Origin: Pseudodesulfovibrio sp. 5S69
GTDB lineage: Bacteria > Desulfobacterota > Desulfovibrionia > Desulfovibrionales > Desulfovibrionaceae
Reading direction: 5' to 3'
Length of the DNA: 64,000 nucleotides
Assembly: GCF_037094465.1 (NCBI RefSeq)
Contig: NZ_CP146609.1
Coordinates: 4,087,501 to 4,151,500, forward strand
Below the pieces are notes generated by a model. That model was not told the origin of the DNA. It saw only the letters and a list, made by a program, of their open reading frames with translations, and ran no database searches. Both the position numbers and the translations under genes were made by a program. This document shows, one piece after another, positions 44,424 through 53,958 of the stretch (its first letter is position 1; each line of letters begins with the position of its first letter).

Positions 44424-45614
44424 ATGCAGCTTATTTCCAGCCAGATAGCGGGATACATGGAGCGGTCCTCCTGGATCCGCAAGATGTTCGAAGAGGGCAT
44501 CGCCCTGAAGAAACAGTTCGGTGAGGACGCGGTCTGCGACTTCAGCCTGGGCAACCCGGACCTGCCGCCGCCGCCCGCCATCAAGGAAGGGCTCCTGGAG
44601 CTGGCCGAACAGGCCGACAAGCCGTTCTTCATGGGCTACATGCCCAACTTCGGCTACCCCGACGTGCGCGAAAAGCTGGCCGCCGAGGTCTCGAAGGAAC
44701 AGGGCACGCCCGTGACCGCCGACTGCCTGGTCATCACCTGCGGCGCGGCGGGCGCGCTCAACTCGTTTTTCCGGGCCGTGCTCGAACCCGGCGACGAGGT
44801 CATCAGCCCGGCCCCGTTCTTCGTGGAGTACACCTTCTACTGCGAAAATCACGGCGCGAAACTGATCACGGTCCCGGCCAAGCCCCTGACCTTCCAGCTC
44901 GATCTGGAGGCCATGGACAAGGCCATCACCGACAAGACCCGCGTGGTCATGCTCAACTCGCCCAACAACCCGTCGGGCGCGGTCTACGACAAGGCGTCCC
45001 TCGAAGGACTGGCCGCCATCCTCGAAAAACATAACGCGGGACGCGAACGGCCCATCTACATCCTGGCCGACGAACCCTACCGGTTCCTGGCCTTCGACGG
45101 CGTGGACGTGCCCAGCCTGCTGCCCATCTACCCCTTCACCGTGGTATGCTCGTCCTTCTCCAAGAACCTGTCCATGGCCGGCGAGCGCATCGGCTACGCC
45201 CTGGTCAACCCGGCCATGGAGGGCATGGCCGCCCTGGTCGGGGCCATCACCCTGACCAACCGCATCCTCGGCTTCGTCAACGCCCCGGCCCTGGCCCAAA
45301 AGCTCATGGCCCGCGCGCTCGGCTCGGGCGTGGACATCTCCATCTACGACCGCCGCCGCAAGGCCATGGCCGAAGTCCTCGACTACGCGGGCTACGAATA
45401 CACCATGCCCAAGGGCGCGTTCTACTTCTTCCCCAAGGCCCCCGGCGGCGACGACGTCAAATTCTGCGCCGCGCTCCAGGAAGAAAAAGTCCTGGCCGTG
45501 CCCGGCTCCGGCTTCGGCTACCCCGGCTTCTTCCGCCTGTCCTTCTCCGTGGAAGACAAGATCATCCCCCGCTCCAAACAAGGCTTCGCCGCCGCCCTGG
45601 CCAAGTTCAAATAA
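44424..45614 (+). CDS. Class I/II PLP-dependent aminotransferase, 396 aa
   Basis: Fold-type I aminotransferase of the aspartate-aminotransferase superfamily. Seen are Asp-Phe-Ser-Leu-Gly-Asn-Pro-Asp near 37, Asn-Ser-Pro-Asn-Asn-Pro-Ser-Gly near 177, Ala-Asp-Glu-Pro-Tyr-Arg near 215, and the PLP-lysine motif Ser-Ser-Phe-Ser-Lys-Asn-Leu-Ser near 244-251 with Arg-Ile-Gly-Tyr behind it. The C-terminal substrate arginine region is Phe-Phe-Arg-Leu-Ser-Phe-Ser. AAGGAG supports the start. Amino donor and acceptor cannot be fixed; no pathway neighbour helps. Confidence 0.88.
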   Translation: MQLISSQIAGYMERSSWIRKMFEEGIALKKQFGEDAVCDFSLGNPDLPPPPAIKEGLLELAEQADKPFFMGYMPNFGYPDVREKLAAEVSKEQGTPVTADCLVITCGAAGALNSFFRAVLEPGDEVISPAPFFVEYTFYCENHGAKLITVPAKPLTFQLDLEAMDKAITDKTRVVMLNSPNNPSGAVYDKASLEGLAAILEKHNAGRERPIYILADEPYRFLAFDGVDVPSLLPIYPFTVVCSSFSKNLSMAGERIGYALVNPAMEGMAALVGAITLTNRILGFVNAPALAQKLMARALGSGVDISIYDRRRKAMAEVLDYAGYEYTMPKGAFYFFPKAPGGDDVKFCAALQEEKVLAVPGSGFGYPGFFRLSFSVEDKIIPRSKQGFAAALAKFK

Positions 45615-45633
45615 TTGGCCGCCTGATACAATC

Positions 45634-45669
45634 AAAAGAGGGACCGCTCACGCGGCCCCTCTTTTTTTT
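45634..45669 (+). terminator. Terminator of the aminotransferase gene
   Basis: AAGAGGG..CCGC..GCGG..CCCTCTT with T8 behind it, twenty bases after the stop. Confidence 0.88.
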
Positions 45670-46000
45670 GCCTCCCCCTTCCCCCGGACCCCCATCCCCC
45701 TTTCCCTCCTAAACCTTTTGTGCCGCTTCGCGGATGACGGGGGCGCGAAGAGCCGGGCCTCTTACTACCACAGTTCAAGACGCCGCCCTCTCATAGTTCC
45801 TTGCCCCTCCTCCCAGGCGGCGTGGGCAACCGTCCCGAAGGGGGCGCGCCCAGCCAACCTCCCTGCGAAAAACATCATCCTTCCCGCCCCTCTCCTTCGC
45901 CGCAGGCGACACAAAAGGTTTGGGAGGGTCCAGGGAACCCTTTTCCCAAAGGGTTCCATGGCGGGGTCTGGGGCAGCGCCCCAGCCGCCGGAGGCATCTT
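45668..46000. repeat. GC-rich intergenic repeats, second family (copies 2 and 3)
   Basis: 45668-45735 matches the inverse of 15432-15500 (CCCCCGGACCCCCATCC, CCCTCCTAAACCTTTTGTG, CGCTTCGCGG). 45898-46000 repeats the order CGCAGGCGA, AAAAGGTTTGGGAGGGTCC, a hairpin GGGAACCCTTT/AAAGGGTTCC, CGCCGGAGGC. The bases between them (45740-45895) show no gene. The two copies face each other. Confidence 0.7.
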
Positions 46001-46014
46001 CCACTCGCAACGAA

Positions 46015-46044
46015 AAGGCGCGCCCCGTTGCCGGGGCGCGCCTG
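46015..46044 (-). terminator. Terminator of the chemoreceptor gene
   Basis: GGCGCGCCCCG (46017-46027) pairs perfectly with CGGGGCGCGCC (46032-46042) around TTGC. On the minus strand it is followed by UUUU. Confidence 0.85.
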
Positions 46045-46065
46045 ATACGCATAAGTCCATCGGGA

Positions 46066-47952
46066 TCAGAACCGTTCGAAGTCGCCTCCGCCGGGCTCGT
46101 CGTCGCCGGTCAGTACCGGGGCCGGGGTGCGGGTGACCACCGGGCGCTTGGGAGTCCGGACGGGTCCGGCGCTTCGGCGCAACTTGAAGTAGCTGACGGT
46201 CTGTTGCAGTTGGACGGCCTGGCCGGAGAGTTCCTCGGAGGTGGAGGAGGTTTCTTCGGAGGCCGCGGCGTTCTGCTGGATGACGCGGTCGAGTTCCGTG
46301 GTGGCGGTGTTGATGTCGTTCGCGCCGGAGTTCTGTTCCTGGGTGGAAGCGGTGATCTCCTGGATGAGTTCCGAGGTCTTCTGGATGTCCGGGACGAGCC
46401 GTTCGAGCATCTTTCCGGCGCGGTTGGCCACGGTCATGCTCGAGGCGGACAGTTCGCTGATCTCGTTGGCGGCGACCCCGGACCGTTCGGCGAGCTTGCG
46501 GACCTCGGCGGCGACCACGGCGAAGCCCTTGCCGTGTTCACCGGCGCGGGCGGCCTCGATGGCGGCGTTGAGGGCCAGGAGGTTGGTCTGGCGGGCGATC
46601 TCCTCGATGATGGATATCTTCTCGGCGATATCGCTCATGGCGCTGACCGCTTCGGCCACGGCCTCGCCGCCCTCCTGGGCGTCCTTGGCGGCCTGGGCGG
46701 CCAGGGACTCGGTCTCCTTGGCGTTGGACGCGGTGTTGTTGATGCTGGCGCTGATCTGCTCAATGGCGCTGGACAGCCGTTCCACGCCTCCGGCCTGGGC
46801 CGTGGCGCCCTGGGCCAGGGCCTCGGCCGTGGCGGACAGCTCCTCGGCCCCGGAGGCCACGTTTTCGCTGCCGGACTGGATGTCCTCGACCACCTTGCCG
46901 AGGCTGTCGACCATGGCCTCGAAGGAGTCACGCAGCCGGGCAAGTTCGCCGCTGAACCGACCGGAGAAGTCCACGGACAGGTCGCCGCGGCTGACCAGCT
47001 CCGCCTTTTCGGCGATCACGGCGAGCGGCTTGGAGACCAGCCTGCGGATGACCACGAAGACCAGGGCGAGGATGACGATCAGGGCCACGCCGCCGCCGAC
47101 GACCAGGCGGAACTGGAGCTGGTTGGCCTCATGGAGGAAGTCGGAGCGTTCGGCGGTCAGGGCCACGATCCAGCCGGTGCGCTTGACCTGGCCAAAGGCC
47201 ATGTACTTGACCGCGCCATCCCATTCGTACTCGATGAAGCCGTTCTTTTGGCGCAGCCCCTCCTGGATGAAGCTCGACCCGCTCAGGTCCTTGAAGATCA
47301 GGGAACTGTCCGGGTGGGCCAGGACCTTGCCCCTGTCGTCGTACATGTAGCAGTAGCCGTTCTCACCGACCTTGATCGGCGCGAGGAAGTCGGAAAACGC
47401 CTCCCCCTGGACGGACATGCCGACGTAACCGATGGTCTTGCCGTCGCGCTTGACGGCGCGGACAAAGGCAATCCTCGGCTTGTTGGTGGCCGGGGACAGG
47501 GTCACTTCGGAGATGTACTCGTCCTGGCCATCGGTCATGATGGCCTTGTAGTAGGGCCTGGAGGTGTAATCCTTGCCCCGGCCGCCCTCGTTGGTGGTGA
47601 CCACGCTGATCCCCTTGGCATCGTGCACGAACAGGGATTCCAGCATGGGGTCCTGGGCCTTGGCCCGTTGCAGCCAGGCCTCGGCCCGGTGCCAGTCGCC
47701 GTCCGCGGCGGCCTCGACGACCTCTTCCGATGTGGCGGCCAGGCCGAGGAAGTGCATGCGGTCCTGGATCCAGCTGTCCAGGGTGGCGGTGACGCTGCGT
47801 GTGTTCTGGCTCAGGGTCTTGTTGACGATGGAAAGGGTAAGATTCTTGGTCCCGTAGGATACGGAGACCAGGAAAAAGACAACCAGGGCGAGCATCAGCA
47901 GCGCCAACATGGCGACCAGCCGTTGCCCGATTCCTATATTCGAAAGCTTCAT
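46066..47952 (-). CDS. Methyl-accepting chemotaxis protein with dCache sensor, 628 aa
   Basis: Membrane segments at about 10-32 and 283-305 enclose a periplasmic double Cache domain ([24 protein letters not shown]). HAMP follows, then the long signalling coiled coil whose tip is [20 protein letters not shown]. It should report an amino acid, organic acid or similar ligand to CheA/CheW. The unusual C-terminal tail (Arg/Pro/Thr-rich, ending Gly-Gly-Gly-Asp-Phe-Glu-Arg-Phe) could be a tether or CheR/CheB docking site, which is inference. The start has AGGGGGAG upstream. Confidence 0.93.
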   Translation of the reverse strand: MKLSNIGIGQRLVAMLALLMLALVVFFLVSVSYGTKNLTLSIVNKTLSQNTRSVTATLDSWIQDRMHFLGLAATSEEVVEAAADGDWHRAEAWLQRAKAQDPMLESLFVHDAKGISVVTTNEGGRGKDYTSRPYYKAIMTDGQDEYISEVTLSPATNKPRIAFVRAVKRDGKTIGYVGMSVQGEAFSDFLAPIKVGENGYCYMYDDRGKVLAHPDSSLIFKDLSGSSFIQEGLRQKNGFIEYEWDGAVKYMAFGQVKRTGWIVALTAERSDFLHEANQLQFRLVVGGGVALIVILALVFVVIRRLVSKPLAVIAEKAELVSRGDLSVDFSGRFSGELARLRDSFEAMVDSLGKVVEDIQSGSENVASGAEELSATAEALAQGATAQAGGVERLSSAIEQISASINNTASNAKETESLAAQAAKDAQEGGEAVAEAVSAMSDIAEKISIIEEIARQTNLLALNAAIEAARAGEHGKGFAVVAAEVRKLAERSGVAANEISELSASSMTVANRAGKMLERLVPDIQKTSELIQEITASTQEQNSGANDINTATTELDRVIQQNAAASEETSSTSEELSGQAVQLQQTVSYFKLRRSAGPVRTPKRPVVTRTPAPVLTGDDEPGGGDFERF

Positions 47953-48311
47953 TTTCTCCCCCTGTTTTTTGATAGTTCACACAAACACCGTACACACAAT
48001 TGTCACCGCGTTGCCAGATTTTAGTTACGCATGAACAATCTTTATAAGAACCGGTATCATTCCGATATAGACGGGCCGAACAACCTCTTTCTCCTTCCGA
48101 ACCCGGAGGGTACAAAAAATGGGCCTCCTCGCGCTCCAGTACCGGGAAAGTCCAAATTATTGTACCACACATCCAGACGGAGGCGCCCGGACGCGTTGCG
48201 GATGCATACAGTTAACGTATTGCTATATTTGGAATAAAAAATATTATTTTCGAATGCGGAATCCTTGGCATGGCCAATGCAATAAGAAAAGCATCTTCCT
48301 TCTTTTGCACC
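47953..48311. other. AT-richer divergent region, no gene
   Basis: This is one of the most AT-rich parts of the window. It must contain the promoters of the chemoreceptor and the solute-binding gene. Short frames here have no ribosome binding site. A small RNA ending at the hairpin 48312-48348 is possible; I found no named RNA family. Confidence 0.45.
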
Positions 48312-48348
48312 GAGAAAGTCACAGGCCTCCGCAAGGAGGCCTTTCTCG
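48312..48348 (+). terminator. Hairpin with U-rich tail inside the leader of the solute-binding gene
   Basis: AGGCCTCC (48323-48330) pairs with GGAGGCCT (48335-48342) around GCAA, and an outer GAGAAA/TTTCTC pair extends it. A T-rich tail follows. It stands about 70 bp before the start codon at 48420, so it either ends a small upstream RNA or acts as a leader terminator. Confidence 0.6.
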
Positions 48349-48419
48349 TTTCCGGGGGGTATTTTCCCCGGACGAATTTTACTGATGCGGAAAACCGACT
48401 TTCCTGCTATCAGGCCTCC

Positions 48420-49223
48420 ATGAACTGGTTGTCACGCTTTTCCCCGGCCGTTTTTCTTCTCTTTTTCCTCTGGCCACTTACGAATTCCGCCCGCGCGGCC
48501 GCATCGGCCGACCTCCGAGTGCTTGCCGAGCCCAACGGTCGGGCGGTCCAGCCCCAAAACGGCGGACTGGGCGGCTGGGCCGTGGACCTCGTCCGCGAAC
48601 TCATGGACCGGACACACTGCACGGCGGCCATCGAGCCCATGCCGTGGGCACGGGCCTACGACATCGCCCTGAACAAGCCCGGGGTGGTCCTGTTTCCCAC
48701 CACCCGGACCGAGGAGCGCGACCCGCGCTTCTACTGGGTGGGGCCGATCTTCCGGGTGCGCTGGTGCTTTCTGGCCCGCAAGGGGTCCGGGGTCACCATC
48801 CGTTGCCTGGACGACGCCCGCAGGGTCGGGTCCATCGGCACCTACTTCGGCGATGCGCGCGACCGCTATCTCGCCGGGCTGGGGTTCACCAACCTGCAAC
48901 GGGCCGCGAGCGACGCGACCAACTACCGCAAATTGGAGTACGGGCGGCTGGACCTGATCGTGGGCAGCGACACCGGGCTGGAGTCCATGGCCGACGCCGC
49001 CGGAATCGACCCGAACAACTTCGAGCCGGTGTTCGTGCTCAAGGAGGTGGACCTGTACGTGGCCCTGTCGCACGGCACCGCGCCCGAGACCGTGGACGCC
49101 TGGCAGCGGGCGTTCCGGACCATGCGCGACGACGGGACCCTGGCCGGCATCCTGAACAGGTGGTATCCCGGCCTGAAGCCGCCCCTGGACGAGCGGCTTC
49201 CCTGGCGCGACAAGAATGACTGA
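48420..49223 (+). CDS. Periplasmic solute-binding protein, family 3 type, 267 aa
   Basis: The signal peptide spans about residues 1-25 (Phe/Leu-rich core, Ala-Arg-Ala-Ala). The mature part is a type II periplasmic binding fold (Leu-Arg-Val-Leu-Ala-Glu-Pro near 31; Gly-Gly-Trp-Ala-Val-Asp-Leu-Val near 47; Pro-Thr-Thr-Arg-Thr-Glu-Glu-Arg near 84). No ABC permease is nearby, so it may instead serve as a sensor ligand carrier. An upstream in-frame ATG at 48270 would add 50 residues before the signal peptide and is rejected. The ribosome binding site is weak. Confidence 0.82.
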   Translation: MNWLSRFSPAVFLLFFLWPLTNSARAAASADLRVLAEPNGRAVQPQNGGLGGWAVDLVRELMDRTHCTAAIEPMPWARAYDIALNKPGVVLFPTTRTEERDPRFYWVGPIFRVRWCFLARKGSGVTIRCLDDARRVGSIGTYFGDARDRYLAGLGFTNLQRAASDATNYRKLEYGRLDLIVGSDTGLESMADAAGIDPNNFEPVFVLKEVDLYVALSHGTAPETVDAWQRAFRTMRDDGTLAGILNRWYPGLKPPLDERLPWRDKND

Positions 49224-49233
49224 GCACGAAAAA

Positions 49234-49266
49234 AGCCGGTTCGGGCAACCCCGAACCGGCTTTTTC
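49234..49266. terminator. Bidirectional terminator between solute-binding gene and ilvD
   Basis: AGCCGGTTCGG pairs with CCGAACCGGCT around GCAACC, with A6 before and T6 after. Confidence 0.92.
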
Positions 49267-49284
49267 ATTGCGTGACGCGCCCGG

Positions 49285-50946
49285 CTATTTCTCGTAGACC
49301 GCGCCGCGCGCGGCCGAGGTGACCAGCTTGGCGTAGCGCCGCAGGAACGGGGAGGAGACCTCCTTGACCACGGGTTTGTGGGTCTTCTTGCGTTCCTCCA
49401 GCTCGGCCTCGTCCACCAGCAGGTTGATCGTGCGGGCCGGGATGTCGATCTCGATACGATCGCCCTCGCGGATCAGGCCCACCGGCCCACCGGCCGCGGC
49501 CTCGGGCGAGATGTGGCCCACGGCCGCGCCGCGCGTGCCGCCGGAGAACCGGCCGTCGGTGATGAGCGCCACGGACCCGCCGAGCCCCATGCCGGAAATG
49601 GCCGAGGTGGGGGTGAGCATCTCGCGCATGCCGGGGCCGCCCTTGGGGCCTTCGTAGAGGATGACGACCACGTCGCCGGGCTTGATCTCGTTGCCCAGGA
49701 TGGCGGCCACGCCCTCCTCCTCGCTGTTGAAGACCCGGGCCGTGCCGGTGTTCCGCATCATCTCCGGAGCCACGGCGGACTGCTTCACGCAGCAGCCGTC
49801 GGGCGCGATGTTGCCGTACAGGATGGCGATGCCGCCCTCGTTGGAATAGGGGTTGTCGATGGGCCGGACGATCTCGTGGTTGGTGACCTGGGCGTTCAGG
49901 TCCTTGAGGTTCTCGCCGAGCGTCTTGCCGGTGACGGTCATGACGTCGAGGTTGAGCAGGTCCTTCTTGACCAGCTCGCTCATGACGCCGGGGATGCCGC
50001 CGGACTCGTCCAGGTCCTGCATGTAGTGCGGCCCGGCCGGGGCCAGCTTGCACAGGTTGGGCGTCTTCATGCTGATTTCATTGAACATCTGAAGCGAAAG
50101 ATCAAGGTTCGCCTCGGCGAACAGGGCGGGCAGGTGCAGGGTGGTGTTGGTCGAACAGCCCAACGCCATGTCCATGGTCACCGCGTTGTGCACGGATTTC
50201 TCGGTGACGATGTCGCGCGGCCGGATGTCGCGCTCATACATCTCCATGACCTGCATGCCCGCCTTCTTGGCCAGCCGGACGCGGGCGGACATGACCGCCG
50301 GGATGGTGCCGTTGCCGGGCAGGGCCAGGCCAATGGACTCGGCCATGCAGTTCATGGAGTTGGCCGTGAACATGCCCGCGCACGAGCCGCAGGTGGGGCA
50401 CGCGCCCGCCGTGTATTCCTCCAGCTCCTCCTCGGTCATCTGGCCCGAGCGGACCTTGCCCACGCCCTCGAACACGGTAATCAGGTCCGAGGTCTTCTTG
50501 TGCCCGGCCAGCATGGGGCCGCCGGACACGAGCACGGCCGGGATGTTCAGCCGGAGCATGGCCATGAGCATGCCGGGCACGATCTTGTCGCAGTTGGGGA
50601 TGCAGACGATGGCGTCGAACGGGTGTGCCGTGGCCATGATTTCCACCGAATCGGCGATGATCTCGCGGCTGGGCAGTGACATCTTCATGCCCTCGTGGTT
50701 CATGGCCAGGCCGTCGCACACGCCGATGGCCGGGAATTCGAGCGGCGTGCCGCCCGCCATGCGGATGCCCGCCTTGACGGCTTCGGCGATGGTATCCAGG
50801 TGCACATGACCGGGGATAATTTCATTCTGGGCGTTGCATACGCCGATCAGGGGCCTGTCCATCTCTTCCTTGGACAGCCCGCTCGCATACAACAGCGAAC
50901 GGTGCGGGGCCTTCTCCAATCCACCAGTCATCTTTTTACTACGCAT
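49285..50946 (-). CDS. ilvD: Dihydroxy-acid dehydratase
   Basis: 553 aa, standard for IlvD. Fe-S ligands are seen in Pro-Asn-Cys-Asp-Lys near 117-121 and Cys-Gly-Ser-Cys-Ala-Gly-Met near 189-195. Also present are Gly-Cys-Ser-Thr-Asn-Thr and Asp-Gly-Arg-Phe-Ser-Gly-Gly near 470. It dehydrates 2,3-dihydroxy-isovalerate and its isoleucine counterpart to the 2-oxo acids in branched-chain amino acid synthesis, in the cytoplasm. It is oxygen-sensitive in many species, which suits an anaerobe. It stands alone here without other ilv genes. GAGG lies before the start at 50946. Confidence 0.96.
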   Translation of the reverse strand: MRSKKMTGGLEKAPHRSLLYASGLSKEEMDRPLIGVCNAQNEIIPGHVHLDTIAEAVKAGIRMAGGTPLEFPAIGVCDGLAMNHEGMKMSLPSREIIADSVEIMATAHPFDAIVCIPNCDKIVPGMLMAMLRLNIPAVLVSGGPMLAGHKKTSDLITVFEGVGKVRSGQMTEEELEEYTAGACPTCGSCAGMFTANSMNCMAESIGLALPGNGTIPAVMSARVRLAKKAGMQVMEMYERDIRPRDIVTEKSVHNAVTMDMALGCSTNTTLHLPALFAEANLDLSLQMFNEISMKTPNLCKLAPAGPHYMQDLDESGGIPGVMSELVKKDLLNLDVMTVTGKTLGENLKDLNAQVTNHEIVRPIDNPYSNEGGIAILYGNIAPDGCCVKQSAVAPEMMRNTGTARVFNSEEEGVAAILGNEIKPGDVVVILYEGPKGGPGMREMLTPTSAISGMGLGGSVALITDGRFSGGTRGAAVGHISPEAAAGGPVGLIREGDRIEIDIPARTINLLVDEAELEERKKTHKPVVKEVSSPFLRRYAKLVTSAARGAVYEK

Positions 50947-51110
50947 CGGAATACCTCTCGGGTTACGGAAATTCGGGCAGTCAGTTCACTACCGATGAGG
51001 GCGGCCTGTCAACTTTTTTCACTTCCCGCCATTTTTTTCGTGCACTTCCGCGGCCCCGTGCGTCTATAGTAAGGAAAAGGCTGCCGCTGCTTCCCCAAGG
51101 AGAACACGCG

Positions 51111-51782
51111 ATGAAACGAATCTACAGGCCCACCGGGTCCCCCGAAGACTGGCGCGGGTTCCTGGCATCCCCCGAAAAACAGTGGAAAAACGGCTGCTCG
51201 GCCAAGGAGTTGGCCTACGCCTGGGAGTCCGCCGACGGCTGGCCGCCCGAGGTCGCCGCCCTGCTCAAAAGCGCCCCGGACTTCGCCGACCTGGAGATGA
51301 TCCTGGCCATCCCCGAACACAAAGTCCCCCTGCCGGGCCCCGGCAATCCATCACAGAACGACCTCTTCGTCCTGGCCGGGAACGGCTCCGGGCCGGTCAC
51401 GGTCATGGTCGAGGGCAAAGCGGCCGAGCCCTTCGGCCAGCCGCTGGGCCAGTGGCGGCAGGGTGCCTCGGACGGCAAGCGGCGACGGCTCGCCCATCTT
51501 CAGGATATCCTCGGCCTGCCGGACAAGCTGCCGGACTCGGTGCGCTACCAGCTCCTGCACCGAACGGCCTCGGCCCTAATCGAGGCCCGCCGCTTCCGCG
51601 CGAAGGCCGCGGTCATGCTGGTCCACTCCTTCAGCCCCACCCACCAGTGGTTCAACGACTTCGCGGCCTTCCTGGACCTCTTCGCCGTCAACGCCAAGCC
51701 CGGCCAGCTCCACCGCGTCTCCACGGACACCCGCGTTCCCCTGTACGCGGGCTGGGCCACGGGCAGGCCCGCCGCCCCCTGA
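51111..51782 (+). CDS. Hypothetical protein resembling DUF6946, 223 aa
   Basis: Soluble protein with no export signal. Its N-terminal pattern (Trp-Arg-Gly-Phe-Leu-Ala-Ser-Pro-Glu-Lys-Gln-Trp-Lys-x-Gly-Cys-Ser-Ala-Lys-Glu-Leu near residues 14-34, then Trp-Glu) looks like a domain of unknown function I associate with DUF6946. The C-terminal half has Ser-Phe-Ser-Pro near 170 and a hydrophobic strand Ala-Ala-Val-Met-Leu-Val-His-Ser, reminiscent of nuclease-like folds, but no catalytic set is clear. AAGGAGA precedes the start. Single gene, divergent from ilvD. Confidence 0.75.
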   Translation: MKRIYRPTGSPEDWRGFLASPEKQWKNGCSAKELAYAWESADGWPPEVAALLKSAPDFADLEMILAIPEHKVPLPGPGNPSQNDLFVLAGNGSGPVTVMVEGKAAEPFGQPLGQWRQGASDGKRRRLAHLQDILGLPDKLPDSVRYQLLHRTASALIEARRFRAKAAVMLVHSFSPTHQWFNDFAAFLDLFAVNAKPGQLHRVSTDTRVPLYAGWATGRPAAP

Positions 51783-51796
51783 CGGCCGAAGACGGA

Positions 51797-51826
51797 AAAG
51801 CCCCGCCGGTCGCCCGGCGGGGCCTT
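51797..51826 (+). terminator. Hairpin after the DUF6946-like gene
   Basis: AAGCCCCGCCGG pairs with CCGGCGGGGCCTT; the U run is poor, so termination may need help. Confidence 0.6.
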
Positions 51827-51961
51827 GACCTGAAGAAGGGGTGGCAAGGGAAGTGCTCGTTTTCTTCAGGAGATGATGGTGGTCACGGAATATTCCGTTC
51901 TGTTCCGCCTCGGGGCGATGGTTACGGTTTCCGGTCGGCGCGGGGCGCCGCCGGGCGGGGG

Positions 51962-53662
51962 CTACTCCCCCATGTCCACGTGGAAGGGCCAGGCCATGAT
52001 GCCGCCCTCCATGACTTTGATGTTGGTCCAGCCTTCCGCTTCGAGCACACGCTGGGCCTCGTAGCCGCGCATGGATATCTTGCAGAAGGTGATGATCTCC
52101 GCGTCCCTGTCCTGCGGCAGCTTGTCCAGGGAGTTGCGCAGCGCGCCCAGCGGGATGAGGGTCTCTCCCACGTTCAGGCGCATGGCCGCGAACTCGCCGG
52201 GGGCGCGCACGTCCAGGATGAACGGCCTGTCGCCGCTGTCCAGCCGGGCCTTGACCTCGGCATTGCCGATGCCGGTCATCCGGCCGCACATCTTGTTGTC
52301 CAGGATGTGGGCCGTGGTGATGAAGTGGTCGATGGCCAGGGAGAACGGCGGCGCGTAGGGCAGGTCTGCGGTGTTGATGTCCAGGACCGTGTTGCCGTTC
52401 ATGACGGCCATGGCCGCCTCGGCGAGCTGGCGGTTGACCGCGCCGGGCCCCACGCACTGGAACCCCAGGATGCGCCCGGTCTTGGCGTCGGCCACCATCT
52501 TGGAGACCAGCAGGCGCGCGCCCATGAAGCCGGGCCGGTCCAGGCTGGCGTTGGTCGCGGTGACCACGTCGAAGCCCTCTTGCCGGGCCCGCTTTTCGGA
52601 CAGGCCGGTGGCTCCGGCGGACAGGTCGAAGACCTTGCAGATGCCGCTGTTCACCGTGCCGGGGAAGGTCCTCCTGTCGCCCAGGACCATGTTGTCCGCG
52701 GCCACGCGCGCCTCCAGGTTGGCCAGGTCGCCGTACGGGGCAAAGACCTTCTTGCCGGTGATCCGGTGGGTGATCTCCACGCAGTCGCCCGCCGCATAGA
52801 TGTGCGGGTCGGACGTGCGCATGAACTCGTCCACGGCGATGCCGCCGAACGCGCCGATGTCCAGGCCCGCCTCGCGCGCCAGGTCCGCGTTGGGGACCAC
52901 GCCGATGGAGACCACGGCCAGTTCGCAGGGAACCACCGTGCCGTCCTTGAGCCGGACCCCGGTCAGCTTGCCGTCTTTGCCAAGGAACTCGGCCACGCCG
53001 TTGTCGGTGTGCACGGTCACGCCCTTGGAGGCCACGTGCTTCTCGACCAGCTTGGCGATCTCCCAGTCCAGGAACATGAGCAGTTGGGAGAGCATCTCCA
53101 CCACGCTCACGTGCATGCCGGATTCGGTCAGGGCCTCGCAGAGTTCGATGCCGATCAGCCCGCCGCCCACGATGACGGCGTTTTTGACCGCACCGGAGTC
53201 AGCCAGGCCGCGCAGCCGGTCCGCGTCGCGCATCTCGGACAGCGAACACACGCCGTCCAGGTCGATGCCCGGAATGGGCGGACGCCGGGGCGTCGCGCCG
53301 GTGCAGAGGATGAGTTTGTCGTACTCGACGGCCGACGGCTCTCCGCTGCCTAGGTCGAGGCAGGACACGGTCCTGTTTTCGCGGTTGATGGCGGTCACTT
53401 CCGTATTCACCTTGGCGTTCACGCCTTTCGCCGCCGCAAAGAACGCGGGGTCGCGCACCACGCCCGTGGGCGTGGCCAGCAGCGAGTTTCTTTCATCGAA
53501 GTTGCCTCCGATGTAGTAGGGATAGCCGCACGAGGCCATGGACAGTTCCGGGGCCTTCTGCAGCAGGGTCACCTCCGCCTTCGCGTCCAGCCGCCTGGCT
53601 CGCGCCGCGGCTTTGGGTCCGGCGGCGGAACCGCCTATGACAACGATCTTTTGTGCACTCAT
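51962..53662 (-). CDS. CoA-disulfide reductase-rhodanese fusion (CoADR-RHD), 566 aa
   Basis: Residues 1-450 are a flavin pyridine-nucleotide disulfide oxidoreductase of the CoADR/Npsr type: FAD motif Val-Ile-Gly-Gly-Ser-Ala-Ala-Gly near 8-15, the single redox cysteine in Met-Ala-Ser-Cys-Gly-Tyr-Pro-Tyr-Tyr near 43-50, and a second dinucleotide motif Val-Gly-Gly-Gly-Leu-Ile-Gly. Residues about 470-560 are a rhodanese with active-site Cys in Ile-Thr-Phe-Cys-Lys-Ile-Ser-Met-Arg-Gly. Known members reduce polysulfide, persulfide or CoA-persulfide with NAD(P)H. This fits sulfur metabolism in a sulfate reducer. The start at 53662 has GAGGAGAA. A likely Fnr/Crp-type box lies 150 bp upstream. Confidence 0.92.
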   Translation of the reverse strand: MSAQKIVVIGGSAAGPKAAARARRLDAKAEVTLLQKAPELSMASCGYPYYIGGNFDERNSLLATPTGVVRDPAFFAAAKGVNAKVNTEVTAINRENRTVSCLDLGSGEPSAVEYDKLILCTGATPRRPPIPGIDLDGVCSLSEMRDADRLRGLADSGAVKNAVIVGGGLIGIELCEALTESGMHVSVVEMLSQLLMFLDWEIAKLVEKHVASKGVTVHTDNGVAEFLGKDGKLTGVRLKDGTVVPCELAVVSIGVVPNADLAREAGLDIGAFGGIAVDEFMRTSDPHIYAAGDCVEITHRITGKKVFAPYGDLANLEARVAADNMVLGDRRTFPGTVNSGICKVFDLSAGATGLSEKRARQEGFDVVTATNASLDRPGFMGARLLVSKMVADAKTGRILGFQCVGPGAVNRQLAEAAMAVMNGNTVLDINTADLPYAPPFSLAIDHFITTAHILDNKMCGRMTGIGNAEVKARLDSGDRPFILDVRAPGEFAAMRLNVGETLIPLGALRNSLDKLPQDRDAEIITFCKISMRGYEAQRVLEAEGWTNIKVMEGGIMAWPFHVDMGE

Positions 53663-53812
53663 GCCATTTCTCCTCTTCGCCTCCCTCCGCGGCTCCGGCC
53701 GGGGGGGGAAATCCGGTGGCAATGTTTTGTGCCCAAAAGCGGATCGTAACGGGGTCGGACCGACCCCATCTCCTTGAAGCCGCCACCGTACGCCGCTCCA
53801 AGACGCGGACCA

Positions 53813-53826
53813 TTGATCGAGATCAA
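53813..53826. promoter_or_regulatory. FNR-type box TTGAT-N4-ATCAA
   Basis: A perfect TTGAT-CGAG-ATCAA inverted repeat lies 150 bp upstream of the CoADR-rhodanese gene, which reads away from it. The next gene on the other side (ribB) ends toward it, so it can only serve the CoADR gene or an unseen transcript. Confidence 0.55.
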
Positions 53827-53879
53827 TGCAATCCGTTTTTTTAAGAATAAAGGGACGGTCGGCAAGAGGGCCGGACAGA

Positions 53880-53913
53880 AAAAAGGCCCCGCCGGGCGAA
53901 ACGGCGGGGCCTT
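53880..53913 (-). terminator. Terminator of ribB
   Basis: AAGGCCCCGCCG pairs with CGGCGGGGCCTT around GGCGAAA. A6 precedes it on the plus strand, giving a U run on the minus strand 50 bases after the ribB stop. Confidence 0.87.
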
Positions 53914-53958
53914 GGTTTTTAGGAGAAGAAGGTTGAGGGTGTCGGCCCGGACCAGAGC

